Shown: piece after piece, positions 36,048 to 45,073 of the stretch
How positions within the stretch are numbered: position 1 is the stretch's first letter
Layout: every line of letters starts with the position of its first letter
Source of the DNA: Deminuibacter sp966424055
GTDB taxonomy: Bacteria; Bacteroidota; Bacteroidia; Chitinophagales; Chitinophagaceae
Reading direction: 5' to 3'
Assembly (NCBI GenBank): GCA_966424055.1
Contig: CBJLMB010000014.1
Coordinates: 62,001-126,000 of the forward strand
DNA length: 64,000 nucleotides
The notes under the pieces: model-generated
What the model saw: the letters and a program-made list of their open reading frames with translations, nothing else
Database searches by the model: none
What the model was told of the DNA's origin: nothing
Program-made: the position numbers and the translations under genes

Positions 36048-37817
36048 ATGGACCAGATAGTAAAGGCAGAGATTAACATCGAGGGTACACCTATTACCCA
36101 TTTCAACAGCTTCTCGCTGAAACAGCAGTTCAACCGGCATCATTATTTTGAACTGCGCTTTAACCACGACCAGATTGGTCTTCCCGGTATGATCACACTG
36201 GAAAAAGCCAAAACATTTATCGGTAAAAACCTGAGCGTGGAATTTGGAAGCATGCCCGGCAAGGAACAGGCATTTATAGGTAAGATAACCCGTGTGGATC
36301 TTGCCCAGAGCCATGGATACCACGGCATACTGGTAGTAAGCGGGTATTCACCCACCATCTTGATCGACAGGGGCCCCGACCTGGGTTCTTATCTTAGTAA
36401 AGACCTGGCATCTATTGTGCGCAAAGCAACAGAAGACGCACCGGCAAATGATCTCAACATACAGCTTAACCCGGCAAGGAAAGCACCGGTGGACTATATT
36501 ATCCAATACCGTGAAAGTGATTTTGATTTCATCAACCGCTTATCTGCCGAATACCATGAATGGTTTTTTTACGATGGTGTGCAGCTGCATTTTGGTAAAC
36601 CTGCCGAACAACCGGAAGTGCAATTGACCTATGGCCGCGATGTACATTCCTTGCAGTACGGTATGGGTATTGCCCCGCTGAAATACCGGCGCTTTGCTTA
36701 TGACCCTAAAACAGATCAGCTGCTGCAATCTGAAAGCAATGAACAGGGTGGCAGCCAGCCTGATCTTAAATACGCTGTGGATGCCAGCAACCAGGTGTAT
36801 AGCAAAGTGTATAACCAGCCCGCTTTTATCAGGGTAGATAGCAAATCGGATATAGACAGCCATGTTAGCAATGAAGCCAAAGCCTTGATCAGTGAACTGC
36901 TTAAGGTGAATGGCAGCGGCGACAACCCCGGTGTAAAGCTGGGTGGTATAGCTGATATCAGCATGAGCGTACGCCAGGGCCTTGCAGATTTTGCTACAGA
37001 ATCATTGGGCAAATTCCTGGTCACCGGCGTTTATCATGAATTTGATGGTGTAGGCCATTATCACAATACTTTTGAAGGTGTGGTAGCCGATACGGAAAGG
37101 ATACCTGTAAAGCATTATCAAAAACCCAGTCCCGACCTGCAGCTGGCTGTAGTGGTAGAAAATGATGATCCCAAGAAACAGGGAAGGATCAAGGTGAAAT
37201 TTAAATGGGAATGCAGTTGCAATGATGCTACAGAATGGTTGCGGGTGATGAGCCCCAACGCGGGTAACGGCGATACCGGGGGCAACCGCGGTTTCTTTGT
37301 GATACCGGAAAAAGGCGACCAGGTGGTGATCGCTTTTGAAGAAGGGAATATTGCCAGGCCCGTGGTTATGGGCAGTGTTTACAGTGGTAAAACAGCCAAT
37401 AGCGGTGGTTTCTCCAACAGCAATATCAAAGCCATGAACTCAAGGGCCGGCAGCACACTTACTTTTGATGACGGCACGCATGCACTCAATCTGCAAACTT
37501 CGGCAGCCAATGCACTCAACATAAAAGATAAAGAAGGCAGTGCCGCACTTAAAACAGCCAAAACCATTTCAATGGATACTGCTGAATCCATCACACAAAC
37601 AGCTGATAAAAATAAAATAGAAATGAAGAAAGATGGCGGCTCCATCACCGTTGATGCCGAGAAAACCATTACTATTAAGTCGGGAAAAAGCTCTATTGTT
37701 TTGCACCAGGATGGAACAATTGAATTGAAAGGACAGATCGTAACGGTTGAAGCGAAGAGTAACCGCATCACCGGTGGCGATACAAAAATTGACGGCGGCA
37801 ACGTATTTATCAACTAA
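36048..37817 (+). CDS. tssI: VgrG spike protein (TssI)
   Basis: A 589-residue VgrG of the Bacteroidota type. Residues 1-360 form the gp27-like base (KAEINIEGTPITHFNSFSLK; DFDFINRLSAEYHEWFFYDG). A gp5 OB-fold follows (LAVVVENDDPKKQGRIKVKF). Then comes the beta-helical spike needle with repeated short strands, ending ITGGDTKIDGGNVFIN. It caps the Hcp tube and carries cargo. It opens the effector block: vgrG, possible adaptor, Imm35-like protein, effector and small genes. Confidence 0.92.
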   Translation: MDQIVKAEINIEGTPITHFNSFSLKQQFNRHHYFELRFNHDQIGLPGMITLEKAKTFIGKNLSVEFGSMPGKEQAFIGKITRVDLAQSHGYHGILVVSGYSPTILIDRGPDLGSYLSKDLASIVRKATEDAPANDLNIQLNPARKAPVDYIIQYRESDFDFINRLSAEYHEWFFYDGVQLHFGKPAEQPEVQLTYGRDVHSLQYGMGIAPLKYRRFAYDPKTDQLLQSESNEQGGSQPDLKYAVDASNQVYSKVYNQPAFIRVDSKSDIDSHVSNEAKALISELLKVNGSGDNPGVKLGGIADISMSVRQGLADFATESLGKFLVTGVYHEFDGVGHYHNTFEGVVADTERIPVKHYQKPSPDLQLAVVVENDDPKKQGRIKVKFKWECSCNDATEWLRVMSPNAGNGDTGGNRGFFVIPEKGDQVVIAFEEGNIARPVVMGSVYSGKTANSGGFSNSNIKAMNSRAGSTLTFDDGTHALNLQTSAANALNIKDKEGSAALKTAKTISMDTAESITQTADKNKIEMKKDGGSITVDAEKTITIKSGKSSIVLHQDGTIELKGQIVTVEAKSNRITGGDTKIDGGNVFIN

Positions 37818-37830
37818 AAAAGCACAAACA

Positions 37831-38709
37831 ATGGAATGGTCATTACTGGGTAATGATGAATGGAAACGCCAGCAGGCATTGCGCATCCTGGAAAAAGGTG
37901 TGGTAAATAAATACCTCATCCGCAACAACAGCGAGGTGCAGATCAATACGATGCATATTAAAAGTGTGAATGAATGCAAATGGATGGTACATGTGAAAGA
38001 TATCAGGCCCGATCATTATGTAGTGGAATTGTTCACCATGGAAAATGTGATTGTTGAAACCAATAACCCCATGATGAAAGATGTGGCAGGCTTTAATAAC
38101 CTGTTTAAAGAAGTGTATAATGAACTGGTGATGGAAATCAATTATAAAGGCGAATTGCAGGCCGTACTGAATGCAGCTGATATCAGAAGGAAATGGCAGC
38201 GTGTGCGGGAGCAGTTAAAACAGCTGGGCGAACAGAATGCCAATGTAGCCAGCGTGATACAGCTGAACGATCATCTTTTTGATGATGATAAAAGATTAAT
38301 GGAAGTGATCAGGGCGATGGAATATTTTGAACTGTTCTTTATCGGGTTCTACGGAAAAGAGCTACCCGGCAACCGCAGTACAGCCAGGAACAGTAAGTTC
38401 AGGGGTAATAAATTAAACTGGCGTTACGATTTTGCTTACAATAACCGGCGCGCAGGTGGCGATACAACCCATATCAGTGTACATGGGCAGGTGACAGATT
38501 CATTGTCTGAATCTTTTCTCAGGCATACCTATGGTCCTTCAGAATTTGTGAATTATAAAAATGCATCACCAAAAATTTTCTGTGAAGGCGAATACCAGTT
38601 GCATACACGCACCGGCGTTATTACAGGTGCCACCTACCGCAATCATGAAATTATTGACCCGGCCAGCTTTTACAGTAAAAACGATTACACTATTGTTAAA
38701 CAGGCATAA
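37831..38709 (+). CDS. unknown protein, possible VgrG-effector adaptor
   Basis: A 292-residue soluble protein without signal peptide. It starts 13 bases after vgrG (ATG at 37831, MEWSLLGNDEW) and precedes the immunity-like and effector genes. By place it could be a loading adaptor or chaperone, as adaptors are commonly encoded between vgrG and its effector. The sequence itself matches no family I know. The upstream in-frame extension into vgrG is not used. Confidence 0.6.
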   Translation: MEWSLLGNDEWKRQQALRILEKGVVNKYLIRNNSEVQINTMHIKSVNECKWMVHVKDIRPDHYVVELFTMENVIVETNNPMMKDVAGFNNLFKEVYNELVMEINYKGELQAVLNAADIRRKWQRVREQLKQLGEQNANVASVIQLNDHLFDDDKRLMEVIRAMEYFELFFIGFYGKELPGNRSTARNSKFRGNKLNWRYDFAYNNRRAGGDTTHISVHGQVTDSLSESFLRHTYGPSEFVNYKNASPKIFCEGEYQLHTRTGVITGATYRNHEIIDPASFYSKNDYTIVKQA

Positions 38710-38729
38710 CGCTGTCAAATTATTGAAAT

Positions 38730-39050
38730 ATGCAGTTGACTGAAGAAAAAGCATTGCAGGTAGCGCTTGATTTTATCAAAAACAAGCAGTACAAAAAAAC
38801 CGGTAAGCCGCGGTTTGTTCCGGCCGGTTCACGGGAGGCGCAGGATCCGTCAGATACCTGGGTGGTGCCTTTGACCTATGAGCTGTTTGGACTGGAAGAA
38901 ACCGATTACCTGAGCATTGATGACCGTAGCGGGGCTGTTATGTATGTCAATACCAAGCATGGCTATCTCTATGGCGCACCGCCTGGTGCGCAATCCCTTC
39001 GCCGCGACACCAATGAAGAAGAGGATGATGAAAACTGGGATGACTTGTAA
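38730..39050 (+). CDS. Imm35-like (YrhB-type) immunity protein
   Basis: A 106-residue acidic-ended cytoplasmic protein. The layout ALQVALDFIKNKQ, then WVVPLTYELFGLE, then YLSIDDRSGAVMYVNTKHGY resembles the YrhB/Imm35 family of immunity proteins associated with polymorphic toxins. It lies directly upstream of the effector candidate, 26 bases before it. Immunity function is a family and context inference. It is less certain because immunity genes more often follow the toxin gene, and several unknown genes do follow here. Confidence 0.55.
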   Translation: MQLTEEKALQVALDFIKNKQYKKTGKPRFVPAGSREAQDPSDTWVVPLTYELFGLEETDYLSIDDRSGAVMYVNTKHGYLYGAPPGAQSLRRDTNEEEDDENWDDL

Positions 39051-39076
39051 ACCTTTCAAAACTTATCGCTAACACT

Positions 39077-41023
39077 ATGTCAAAGTTTTTAAATACCAAA
39101 GATTTTTTTCTGTGCACCGGAGGACTGATGCCTTCACAGATGCAGACACATCAGCAGGTGGCAGGGAAAAAAGACGGTGAAACAAAATTCCTGACAAAGA
39201 TCGATACCAAAACAACGTTCATTGCCGATTTCTCCTGCAGGAAAATGATGATACTGATGGCAATTATCGCTGTGGTGATCTGTGCGCTGACGATTGCCAC
39301 AGGCGGTGCTGCGTTGATCGCAGCGGCTGCCATTGGCGGTGCGGTAGGCGCTGCCGCCGGTGCATTGATCTGCGGCTGCCAGGGCGCAGCAGCCCGTATG
39401 TGGATCAATTATAAGGAAGATACTAAAATTGGTCCGCTGGAAGTACCTGCTGTAACAGATAAGGCTTATATGACCTGCGCTATTTTTGGTGAACAGATAA
39501 GGCTGGCCCCGAACATTAAGAACTGGTGGCAGGCTGCACTGGTAGGTGTAAGCAATTTTACCGGTGAAATGTTTAAATGCGTGATGGTGGGTGCGGCTGC
39601 AGCCGGGCTCGTTGTACTGGCATCAGAAGGCGTCATGGCTTTTTTAGGCAATGCTTTGCTGAACTGGGGGGCCAGTTTCGGGCTGGGCGGCCTTTTGCTG
39701 AGAAGCGGTATGGGGCTGAACCAGATGGTGCAGGATGAATATGTTAACGGGCAGGGTGCCAGTGCCGACAGTTTCGCCGAAGGCTTCTGGGGTATGGAAA
39801 CCGGAACGGCACACAGCGCTTATAACGTGGCCACCGGTCAGGGCAAACCGGAAGATTATGCCGGGCTGCTGGCCTGGGGTGCACCGGTAGGCGGTAAGGC
39901 AGAAGAGCCTTCTCCCATCAATGTAGATGAAATGGGCGATAATGCCTGGGAAGGTAAACCCCAGCGTGGTAAAACCGGCTATCTTGAAAGTCCGCGTATG
40001 AGCCGTGCTGAAGTACAGGCCTTTAAAGAAGCGATGAAGCAGAAAGGCATCGAAGTGGAGATCGACAAAGATGGCCATCTGCCAGATAGCGCCAGGGCCG
40101 GTTTCGACCCGCAGAAAGGGAAAATTTACCTGCGGAAAGGCGCCACTGATTATGAGGCTTTTCATGAAAGCAAACATGCAGAGCAATGGTTGGCACTGGG
40201 TAAGGATAAATACCTGCAGCAGTCTACCATGCAGCGCGAGCAGTATGTGTACGACCAGATAGCCAAAAACAAAAGCCGTTTTTCTCCTGCAGAGCTGGAA
40301 CATGCCAAAAATTACATGAACAGGGTACGGCACGATCATGGGGTAGAACCGATGGATGCCATGGAAAGCCTGCCCAGGGGCGAGGCCGGCGAAGGAGGCA
40401 GCAGTGGTAAAGGGGGCGACGGGGATCTGTATGAAGATCCAGGTTCAGCCGGAACGCTGGACGGTGATATCGCCGGCGAGCTGGATGCCATGTCTGATGA
40501 CCCTGCCGGCGACCCAGGAGGCAGCGAGAGTGTATATCACATGAAGAGTGATAAATTTGCACAAGGCGTACTGGATGGAGTTGATCCGAAATATTTCAAC
40601 GATGCCAACCGGTTTGGAAAAGGATTTTACATCGCCGACAAGGCTGAAACAGCCATCGCCGAAGTTACTTACCATGGCGGTGATCCCAATACCTCAAAAA
40701 TCATTAGATTTAACCTGGATAAATCCAAGCTGAATGAGCTGGACCTGACAGATCCTGATACGGCAAAAAAATGGGGTTATGACAAGGCGCAGGAATATGA
40801 AAAAAATGCAGAATCAGAAATGCTGAAAGATCCTGATGCACCGATTGACAAATATGCCGCGAGCAAAGACCTGGCGAAAAGAGCGCAGGATGCGGGGTAT
40901 AATTCAATCAAGTTTCCCAGTAAGCGTGCACCCGGCGCCGCCAACAGGGTTATTTTCGGTGACAGCAAAGAGGCCATGGGCGAAATTCTGCAGCCAGAAA
41001 TGATCATGCCGGCCAGCGAATAA
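39077..41023 (+). CDS. multidomain T6SS effector candidate (PAAR-like, zincin, RES/ART-like)
   Basis: A 648-residue protein. The N-terminus FLCTGGLMPSQMQ resembles the start of DUF4280 PAAR-like proteins. Residues about 57-105 are two Ala/Gly-rich hydrophobic segments, with another near 165-210, as in effectors that cross a membrane. Residues about 345-420 hold a zincin-type HExxH: FHESKHAEQ (His363, Glu364, His367), resembling toxin metallopeptidase domains. After a Gly/Ser/Asp-rich linker (430-485), the C-terminal domain has NRFGKGFYIADKAETAIAEV (Arg512, Tyr518, Glu529). It also has a late Ser in GYNSIKF. This spacing is like RES or ADP-ribosyltransferase folds that attack NAD. It follows the Imm35-like gene by 26 bases. 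The domain calls are by eye. Confidence 0.7.
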   Translation: MSKFLNTKDFFLCTGGLMPSQMQTHQQVAGKKDGETKFLTKIDTKTTFIADFSCRKMMILMAIIAVVICALTIATGGAALIAAAAIGGAVGAAAGALICGCQGAAARMWINYKEDTKIGPLEVPAVTDKAYMTCAIFGEQIRLAPNIKNWWQAALVGVSNFTGEMFKCVMVGAAAAGLVVLASEGVMAFLGNALLNWGASFGLGGLLLRSGMGLNQMVQDEYVNGQGASADSFAEGFWGMETGTAHSAYNVATGQGKPEDYAGLLAWGAPVGGKAEEPSPINVDEMGDNAWEGKPQRGKTGYLESPRMSRAEVQAFKEAMKQKGIEVEIDKDGHLPDSARAGFDPQKGKIYLRKGATDYEAFHESKHAEQWLALGKDKYLQQSTMQREQYVYDQIAKNKSRFSPAELEHAKNYMNRVRHDHGVEPMDAMESLPRGEAGEGGSSGKGGDGDLYEDPGSAGTLDGDIAGELDAMSDDPAGDPGGSESVYHMKSDKFAQGVLDGVDPKYFNDANRFGKGFYIADKAETAIAEVTYHGGDPNTSKIIRFNLDKSKLNELDLTDPDTAKKWGYDKAQEYEKNAESEMLKDPDAPIDKYAASKDLAKRAQDAGYNSIKFPSKRAPGAANRVIFGDSKEAMGEILQPEMIMPASE

Positions 41024-41086
41024 GGGAAAACGGGCAATAGGATTGCCTGCAGTATTTCACCGGGTTATTAACCAATATAACAAGCG

Positions 41087-41617
41087 ATGAAAGTATACGT
41101 TGCTAAATATAAACTGAACGATAAAATTTTCTATACCTCGCGGATAGACGAAAAAGATACCTACGGGGTATTTTACCTGCTCACCCAGCAGGGAGAGGTC
41201 GGGATCATTGATTGCATCAATGATAAACCGGCCGCACTGGATGATATTGAACAGGCGCTGAAAGAAAATACCCGCTTCGCCGCACTGGCAGGCCACCGTA
41301 AAAACGATTACCTGCAGGATGCCTGGCGTTTTTTTGCTGATACATCTGCCGGTGGTGAAATATGGTACCTGGGGCATATTTATGGTGTGCCGGAAATAGG
41401 CGGTGCGTTTACCGCCGAAAACAGGAAACTGCTCACCAAGCTGGACAGCTACCAGAAAGAGGAGGAGGTGCAGAAAGTGCAGTTTACAAAATGGTTATCA
41501 CTGAGCCGCAGCGAAAAGACTGAAATGATTGACTTGTTTATGCAAAATCCTGTTCAGCAGAGTTACCCTATTCTGCATGATTTTTTTCACGACACGAAAA
41601 ACAACACCTATCGCTAG
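41087..41617 (+). CDS. unknown small protein after the effector, candidate immunity
   Basis: A 176-residue soluble protein with no signal peptide, membrane segment or recognised domain. It lies 63 bases downstream of the effector gene in the same direction. Place suggests immunity to the C-terminal domain of the effector; the sequence neither supports nor rejects this. The first part contains IIDCINDKPAALDDIEQAL and the end is basic and His-rich. Confidence 0.5.
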   Translation: MKVYVAKYKLNDKIFYTSRIDEKDTYGVFYLLTQQGEVGIIDCINDKPAALDDIEQALKENTRFAALAGHRKNDYLQDAWRFFADTSAGGEIWYLGHIYGVPEIGGAFTAENRKLLTKLDSYQKEEEVQKVQFTKWLSLSRSEKTEMIDLFMQNPVQQSYPILHDFFHDTKNNTYR

Positions 41618-41684
41618 CGATAGGATGACCGGATAAATTCTACCCTGGAGAACTGCTTTGTTGCTTTTATTGTACACTATATAA

Positions 41685-42128
41685 TTGCATAGAATTTTGA
41701 ATAAGCTGTTCATCTATCTGGGGGCTGATGATCCGGGTGCCTTTCTTGGCAGGCTGCCGGCCGCGGCAAGGGAAATTGAACTGGAAAAGGGATTTCTTCT
41801 CTATGTTTTCGACGACCTTGGTATACGGGTATGGCGGGAAAACGGCCTGGTAAAACAGGTGCAGGCTGTGCTGGAGAAAGACCAGCGGAATATGGCCAAT
41901 CTCAATTTCCCCGGTTCTGTTTTTAAAGGACAGATATTTATTAAGGATATGCCATTGCAAACACCACTGCAGTTGTCTGATATCAAAGAAAGCAAAGATG
42001 TGCGGATAGAGAAAGACAATGACAGTGTGCAGTACAAACTGCATATTTATTACCTGTTCGTGAAAGAAAGAAAATACATCCTGTGGGCAGATAAAGACGA
42101 TAAAAAAGTTATCTCCATCTCGTTTTAA
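41685..42128 (+). CDS. unknown small protein in the effector block
   Basis: A 147-residue cytoplasmic protein with a TTG start (MHRILNKLFIYLG); no ATG lies in the right place, so the exact start is uncertain. A segment FDDLGIRVW and a C-terminal series of beta strands (KLHIYYLFVKERKYILWAD) are visible, without any family I recognise. It lies between two other unknown genes and stops four bases before the next ATG. Confidence 0.5.
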   Translation: MHRILNKLFIYLGADDPGAFLGRLPAAAREIELEKGFLLYVFDDLGIRVWRENGLVKQVQAVLEKDQRNMANLNFPGSVFKGQIFIKDMPLQTPLQLSDIKESKDVRIEKDNDSVQYKLHIYYLFVKERKYILWADKDDKKVISISF

Positions 42129-42132
42129 AGCG

Positions 42133-42435
42133 ATGCATTATTGCATGACACCACTTGCTATTAGTAAACAGCTGCTGTTCGACGGCCTGGAAAATGAACT
42201 GGTAACCACTTCTTTTACGCTGACGATCGAACGCACTACACTGGTAGTGTCGATGAATGATATAACCGGTAGTACAGCGGTTCCGCCGCAATACCCGGGC
42301 AAACAAAAAAGCCGCGAGGGACTTGAACTGTACTACCTGCAAAAAGCACCCTACCTGATACAATTCTCTTTTGGTGAATTTCAGCCTGCGCGTTATATGT
42401 TGTACCTTGAAGCCGTGTGGAAAGACAACAGGTGA
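42133..42435 (+). CDS. unknown 100-residue protein in the effector block
   Basis: A 100-residue soluble protein with mixed beta strands (TSFTLTIERTTLVVSMND), starting four bases after the previous stop codon (ATG at 42133; MTPLAISK at 42145 is possible). No recognised domain. The tight spacing with its neighbours suggests one transcript from vgrG to 43072. Confidence 0.45.
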   Translation: MHYCMTPLAISKQLLFDGLENELVTTSFTLTIERTTLVVSMNDITGSTAVPPQYPGKQKSREGLELYYLQKAPYLIQFSFGEFQPARYMLYLEAVWKDNR

Positions 42436-42436
42436 A

Positions 42437-43072
42437 ATGCAAACGCTATCCTATTCAATCTGCAACAAAGTGCCAAACGGAAAACAGGTTTATATCACGC
42501 TTATCTTTCAGTCACTGCTGCGCTATCTCGCTGTTCCCGTAAACTATATGCGGGCCGCGGTTATTTGTGTGCTGGGTATTCTTGCCTGCCTGGCGTATGA
42601 ATGGAAAGTGCAGCATGACCAGGAAAACAAGCTGCAGGTGATTGCAGGAACATTCACGCATTGCGCAACCGGCAATACAACCATGACATGCATTCAATTC
42701 AATGGCAAACAACTACAGGTACAGCCGGAAAATCTACCCGGAAAAATAAGGAACCGGATACAGGAGAACAGTGCTGTGCAAACACTCGTAACAGATACCG
42801 CTTCGGTTAATTGGAGCAAACCGGTGCTCGCTAATTTTGATGCAGGTAAACAGCTAAAAGTCCCCGGCATTTTAAACTGTGCAGGACTGGTCATCAGCGG
42901 ACAAACATGGCTGTCACCAAAAGCCATGATCAAAAAATGGTCTTCCGGAACTGATACAGTGCTGATCGGGATATGCCAGTTCATTTTTGTTTTTGTACTG
43001 GTCTTTATCAGTGTCCTGTTCTTTGGTGCAATTTATCCTTTTATACTGCGCGGGCGGAGGGCAGGGCGGTAG
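42437..43072 (+). CDS. unknown membrane protein at the end of the effector block
   Basis: A 211-residue protein with a hydrophobic segment near residues 36-52 (AAVICVLGILACLAYEW) and another near residues 176-203 (GICQFIFVFVLVFISVLFF), with a soluble domain between them that would be periplasmic. It starts one base after the previous stop codon. The topology fits an inner-membrane immunity or accessory protein, but it matches no family I know. The longer frame from 42371 overlaps the previous gene and is not used. Confidence 0.5.
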   Translation: MQTLSYSICNKVPNGKQVYITLIFQSLLRYLAVPVNYMRAAVICVLGILACLAYEWKVQHDQENKLQVIAGTFTHCATGNTTMTCIQFNGKQLQVQPENLPGKIRNRIQENSAVQTLVTDTASVNWSKPVLANFDAGKQLKVPGILNCAGLVISGQTWLSPKAMIKKWSSGTDTVLIGICQFIFVFVLVFISVLFFGAIYPFILRGRRAGR

Positions 43073-43087
43073 CCGATGCTAGGGTGG

Positions 43088-44359
43088 CTAGCCTAGTATT
43101 GCTGCATACCTGTCTTTGTCAAGGCCCAGTGCATAATCCAGTTTTTGCTGGATATCTTCATTGCTGAAGCTGGTTTCAAAATCGTTATACAGGCGGTGTA
43201 TGATACCGGAAAATGCTTCTGTTGTGGCAAAAAGATCATCGGCAACCGGGTATTCAAGATCGAATTGGCTGCTGAAAAAACGCAGGGTGGGGATGCCCCA
43301 CATGTAACATTCAAAATAACAGGATGTATTCACTGTAATGCAAAAATCGGTTTGCCGGTTATTGAGCACATCCTGTAAGGTGAGTTTGGCGCTTGCCAGC
43401 TGGAACCCGGCACCCCGGTGGATCTCTGTAAGCAGGTGCTGGTATTTTTTCCTGCTCAATGAGGGATGCAGTTTAAAATGGAAAGAGAAGCTGTTGTCAT
43501 GTTGTGCATTGAACCTGGCAAGAATATCGACGACCTGTTCATTCTCTTTTTCAAAATCTCTCCGTGATAAAAAAACGACACAGTTCTTTTGCACCGGCTT
43601 TCTCAATGGCGACCTGTTCTTTTCACGGGGATAGCCTGCCGCAATAATGCTTTTTTCATCCAGTCCAAAGCGGATCAGTTCATCCCTTGAATAATCGCCC
43701 CAGGTTAAATGGCAGCCGGCTACAATATTGCTGTATTCCACTGCATCAATAAAATTCTTTTCATAAATACGGGTTGCACCATGCTGCAGGTCGTAAGTGG
43801 CGATCTGCCGTTTATTAAAATACTGCGTAATCAGGTTTTCCAGGTACATCACACTACAGAAGGATACGTATTTTTCAACCGGTGCATTTATTTCTTCCTC
43901 GGCACAATCTATATTGTTTAAAGTATGGGTGAGCAGCGAAGCAATATGTAAACGCTGGTTGCGTGACAGCCCGGTTAAATGTTTTGTTTTCTGTAAGCCC
44001 AGGCGGATATGTGAAATGTTCAACCGTTTTTTTTTAGGCAGCAAAGCCAGGCTGAACCTGGTTAGGTTACTGATGCGGGCGGTTACATACTCCCATATCT
44101 CCACATAATCTTTCCGGGAAGTGAACTCGACAAAAGTGGATAACACACCGGTGGCGGCTTTGGGAAATTTGCTGAAATTATAAGCCTTGCTGAAATTTTT
44201 AATGATACGGCTGTTAGAAGTTTTGGCACCGCGTAAAACAATATCCCGCAAAACCGAATCCATGATTTTCTGAACGGCATAGCCCCTGTAATCGAAAGAT
44301 ACAGTGTGCATCACTTCATTAAACAATTCGCGCCTGCTGCCTGCTTCACTGGAATTCAT
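43088..44359 (-). CDS. glycosyltransferase-like surface polysaccharide protein
   Basis: A 423-residue cytosolic protein resembling GT-B-type capsule synthesis proteins. The part from about residue 185 (YDLQHGATRIYEKNF, then HLTWGDYSRDELIRFGL, IIAAGYPREKN) looks like the nucleotide-sugar transferases of the polysaccharide export and Kdo-transferase type. The next part (FSFHFKLHPSLSRKKY and FCITVNTSCYFECYMWG) completes the fold. It is the last gene of the minus-strand sugar cluster, 84 bases after the HAD phosphatase. It may transfer the CMP-activated sugar made by its neighbours; the acceptor is unknown. Confidence 0.55.
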   Translation of the reverse strand: MNSSEAGSRRELFNEVMHTVSFDYRGYAVQKIMDSVLRDIVLRGAKTSNSRIIKNFSKAYNFSKFPKAATGVLSTFVEFTSRKDYVEIWEYVTARISNLTRFSLALLPKKKRLNISHIRLGLQKTKHLTGLSRNQRLHIASLLTHTLNNIDCAEEEINAPVEKYVSFCSVMYLENLITQYFNKRQIATYDLQHGATRIYEKNFIDAVEYSNIVAGCHLTWGDYSRDELIRFGLDEKSIIAAGYPREKNRSPLRKPVQKNCVVFLSRRDFEKENEQVVDILARFNAQHDNSFSFHFKLHPSLSRKKYQHLLTEIHRGAGFQLASAKLTLQDVLNNRQTDFCITVNTSCYFECYMWGIPTLRFFSSQFDLEYPVADDLFATTEAFSGIIHRLYNDFETSFSNEDIQQKLDYALGLDKDRYAAILG

Positions 44360-44443
44360 TGGTACCGGTTATTTTTGGTTGAGTATAGTAATAAAACAAG
44401 GCATGCGGCCGAAAAGTTGTTTGCAGTGCTGCCTGCCTGTTTG

Positions 44444-45073
44444 TTATTTTTCTGAAGTAAAAGAAACGATATAAGCGATACCCGGCATCTGCTGCAGGCG
44501 TTGTGAATTATAGCCAAAAAAACCGATGGCGTTTTCTGCCGCTGCCTGGGCATCGTTCACTGAATCGCCAATAAGACAGGTAAGGTGCAGGGGATAGCCC
44601 TTTTGCGCCAGCAACTGTTTAACATTGTCGGCCTTGGTAGTGGGGGAGCCGTGGATGCTTTGAAAATATCCGGTAATACCCAGCTCGGCGCATACATACC
44701 GGAGCTCATCTTCGGCAGATGCAGAAACAAGATGAAAATTTTTCCTGTCTTTTTCCCTGCTGATATAATTTACCGAATCACTGATCAGGAGGTCTTTATT
44801 GCGCAACAGCTCGCGCATAATAACTGAAAACCTGTCGGCATATTGTTTTACCTCAGCCTCACTGATCTTCTGCTGCAGTATTTGCTCAAAAAAATAGCGT
44901 ATTTTATGAAAACGGGAAAGGCCGCCGTTTTTGCGGTGATAATCCATCAGGCGGGCTACTTTGTCTTTTTCAAAAGCGCTGAATATTTGTTCAAAGCCAA
45001 GGTCGCGTATGGGATTAGAATCCATGATAACGCCGTCAAAATCCCAGAAAATATTTTTATAGTTTTCCAGCAT
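44444..45073 (-). CDS. HAD superfamily phosphatase
   Basis: A 209-residue HAD hydrolase. Motif I is IFWDFDGVIMDSN (Asp11 and Asp13), motif II is the Ser in HLVSASAEDE, and motif IV is IGDSVNDAQAA. A helical cap domain lies between them, as in phosphoglycolate-phosphatase-like enzymes. Its ATG overlaps the end of the KdsB-like gene by 17 bases, so the two are translationally coupled. In a Kdo-type pathway the phosphatase (KdsC role) removes the 8- or 9-phosphate before CMP activation; that job is inferred from context. Confidence 0.82.
   Translation of the reverse strand: MLENYKNIFWDFDGVIMDSNPIRDLGFEQIFSAFEKDKVARLMDYHRKNGGLSRFHKIRYFFEQILQQKISEAEVKQYADRFSVIMRELLRNKDLLISDSVNYISREKDRKNFHLVSASAEDELRYVCAELGITGYFQSIHGSPTTKADNVKQLLAQKGYPLHLTCLIGDSVNDAQAAAENAIGFFGYNSQRLQQMPGIAYIVSFTSEK

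Noticed and set aside
14364..43072. Extracellular contractile injection system or prophage tail
   Set aside because: ClpV, TssK, Hcp and the TssN/O/P/R membrane set point to a T6SS; no phage capsid, terminase or tape-measure genes are present.
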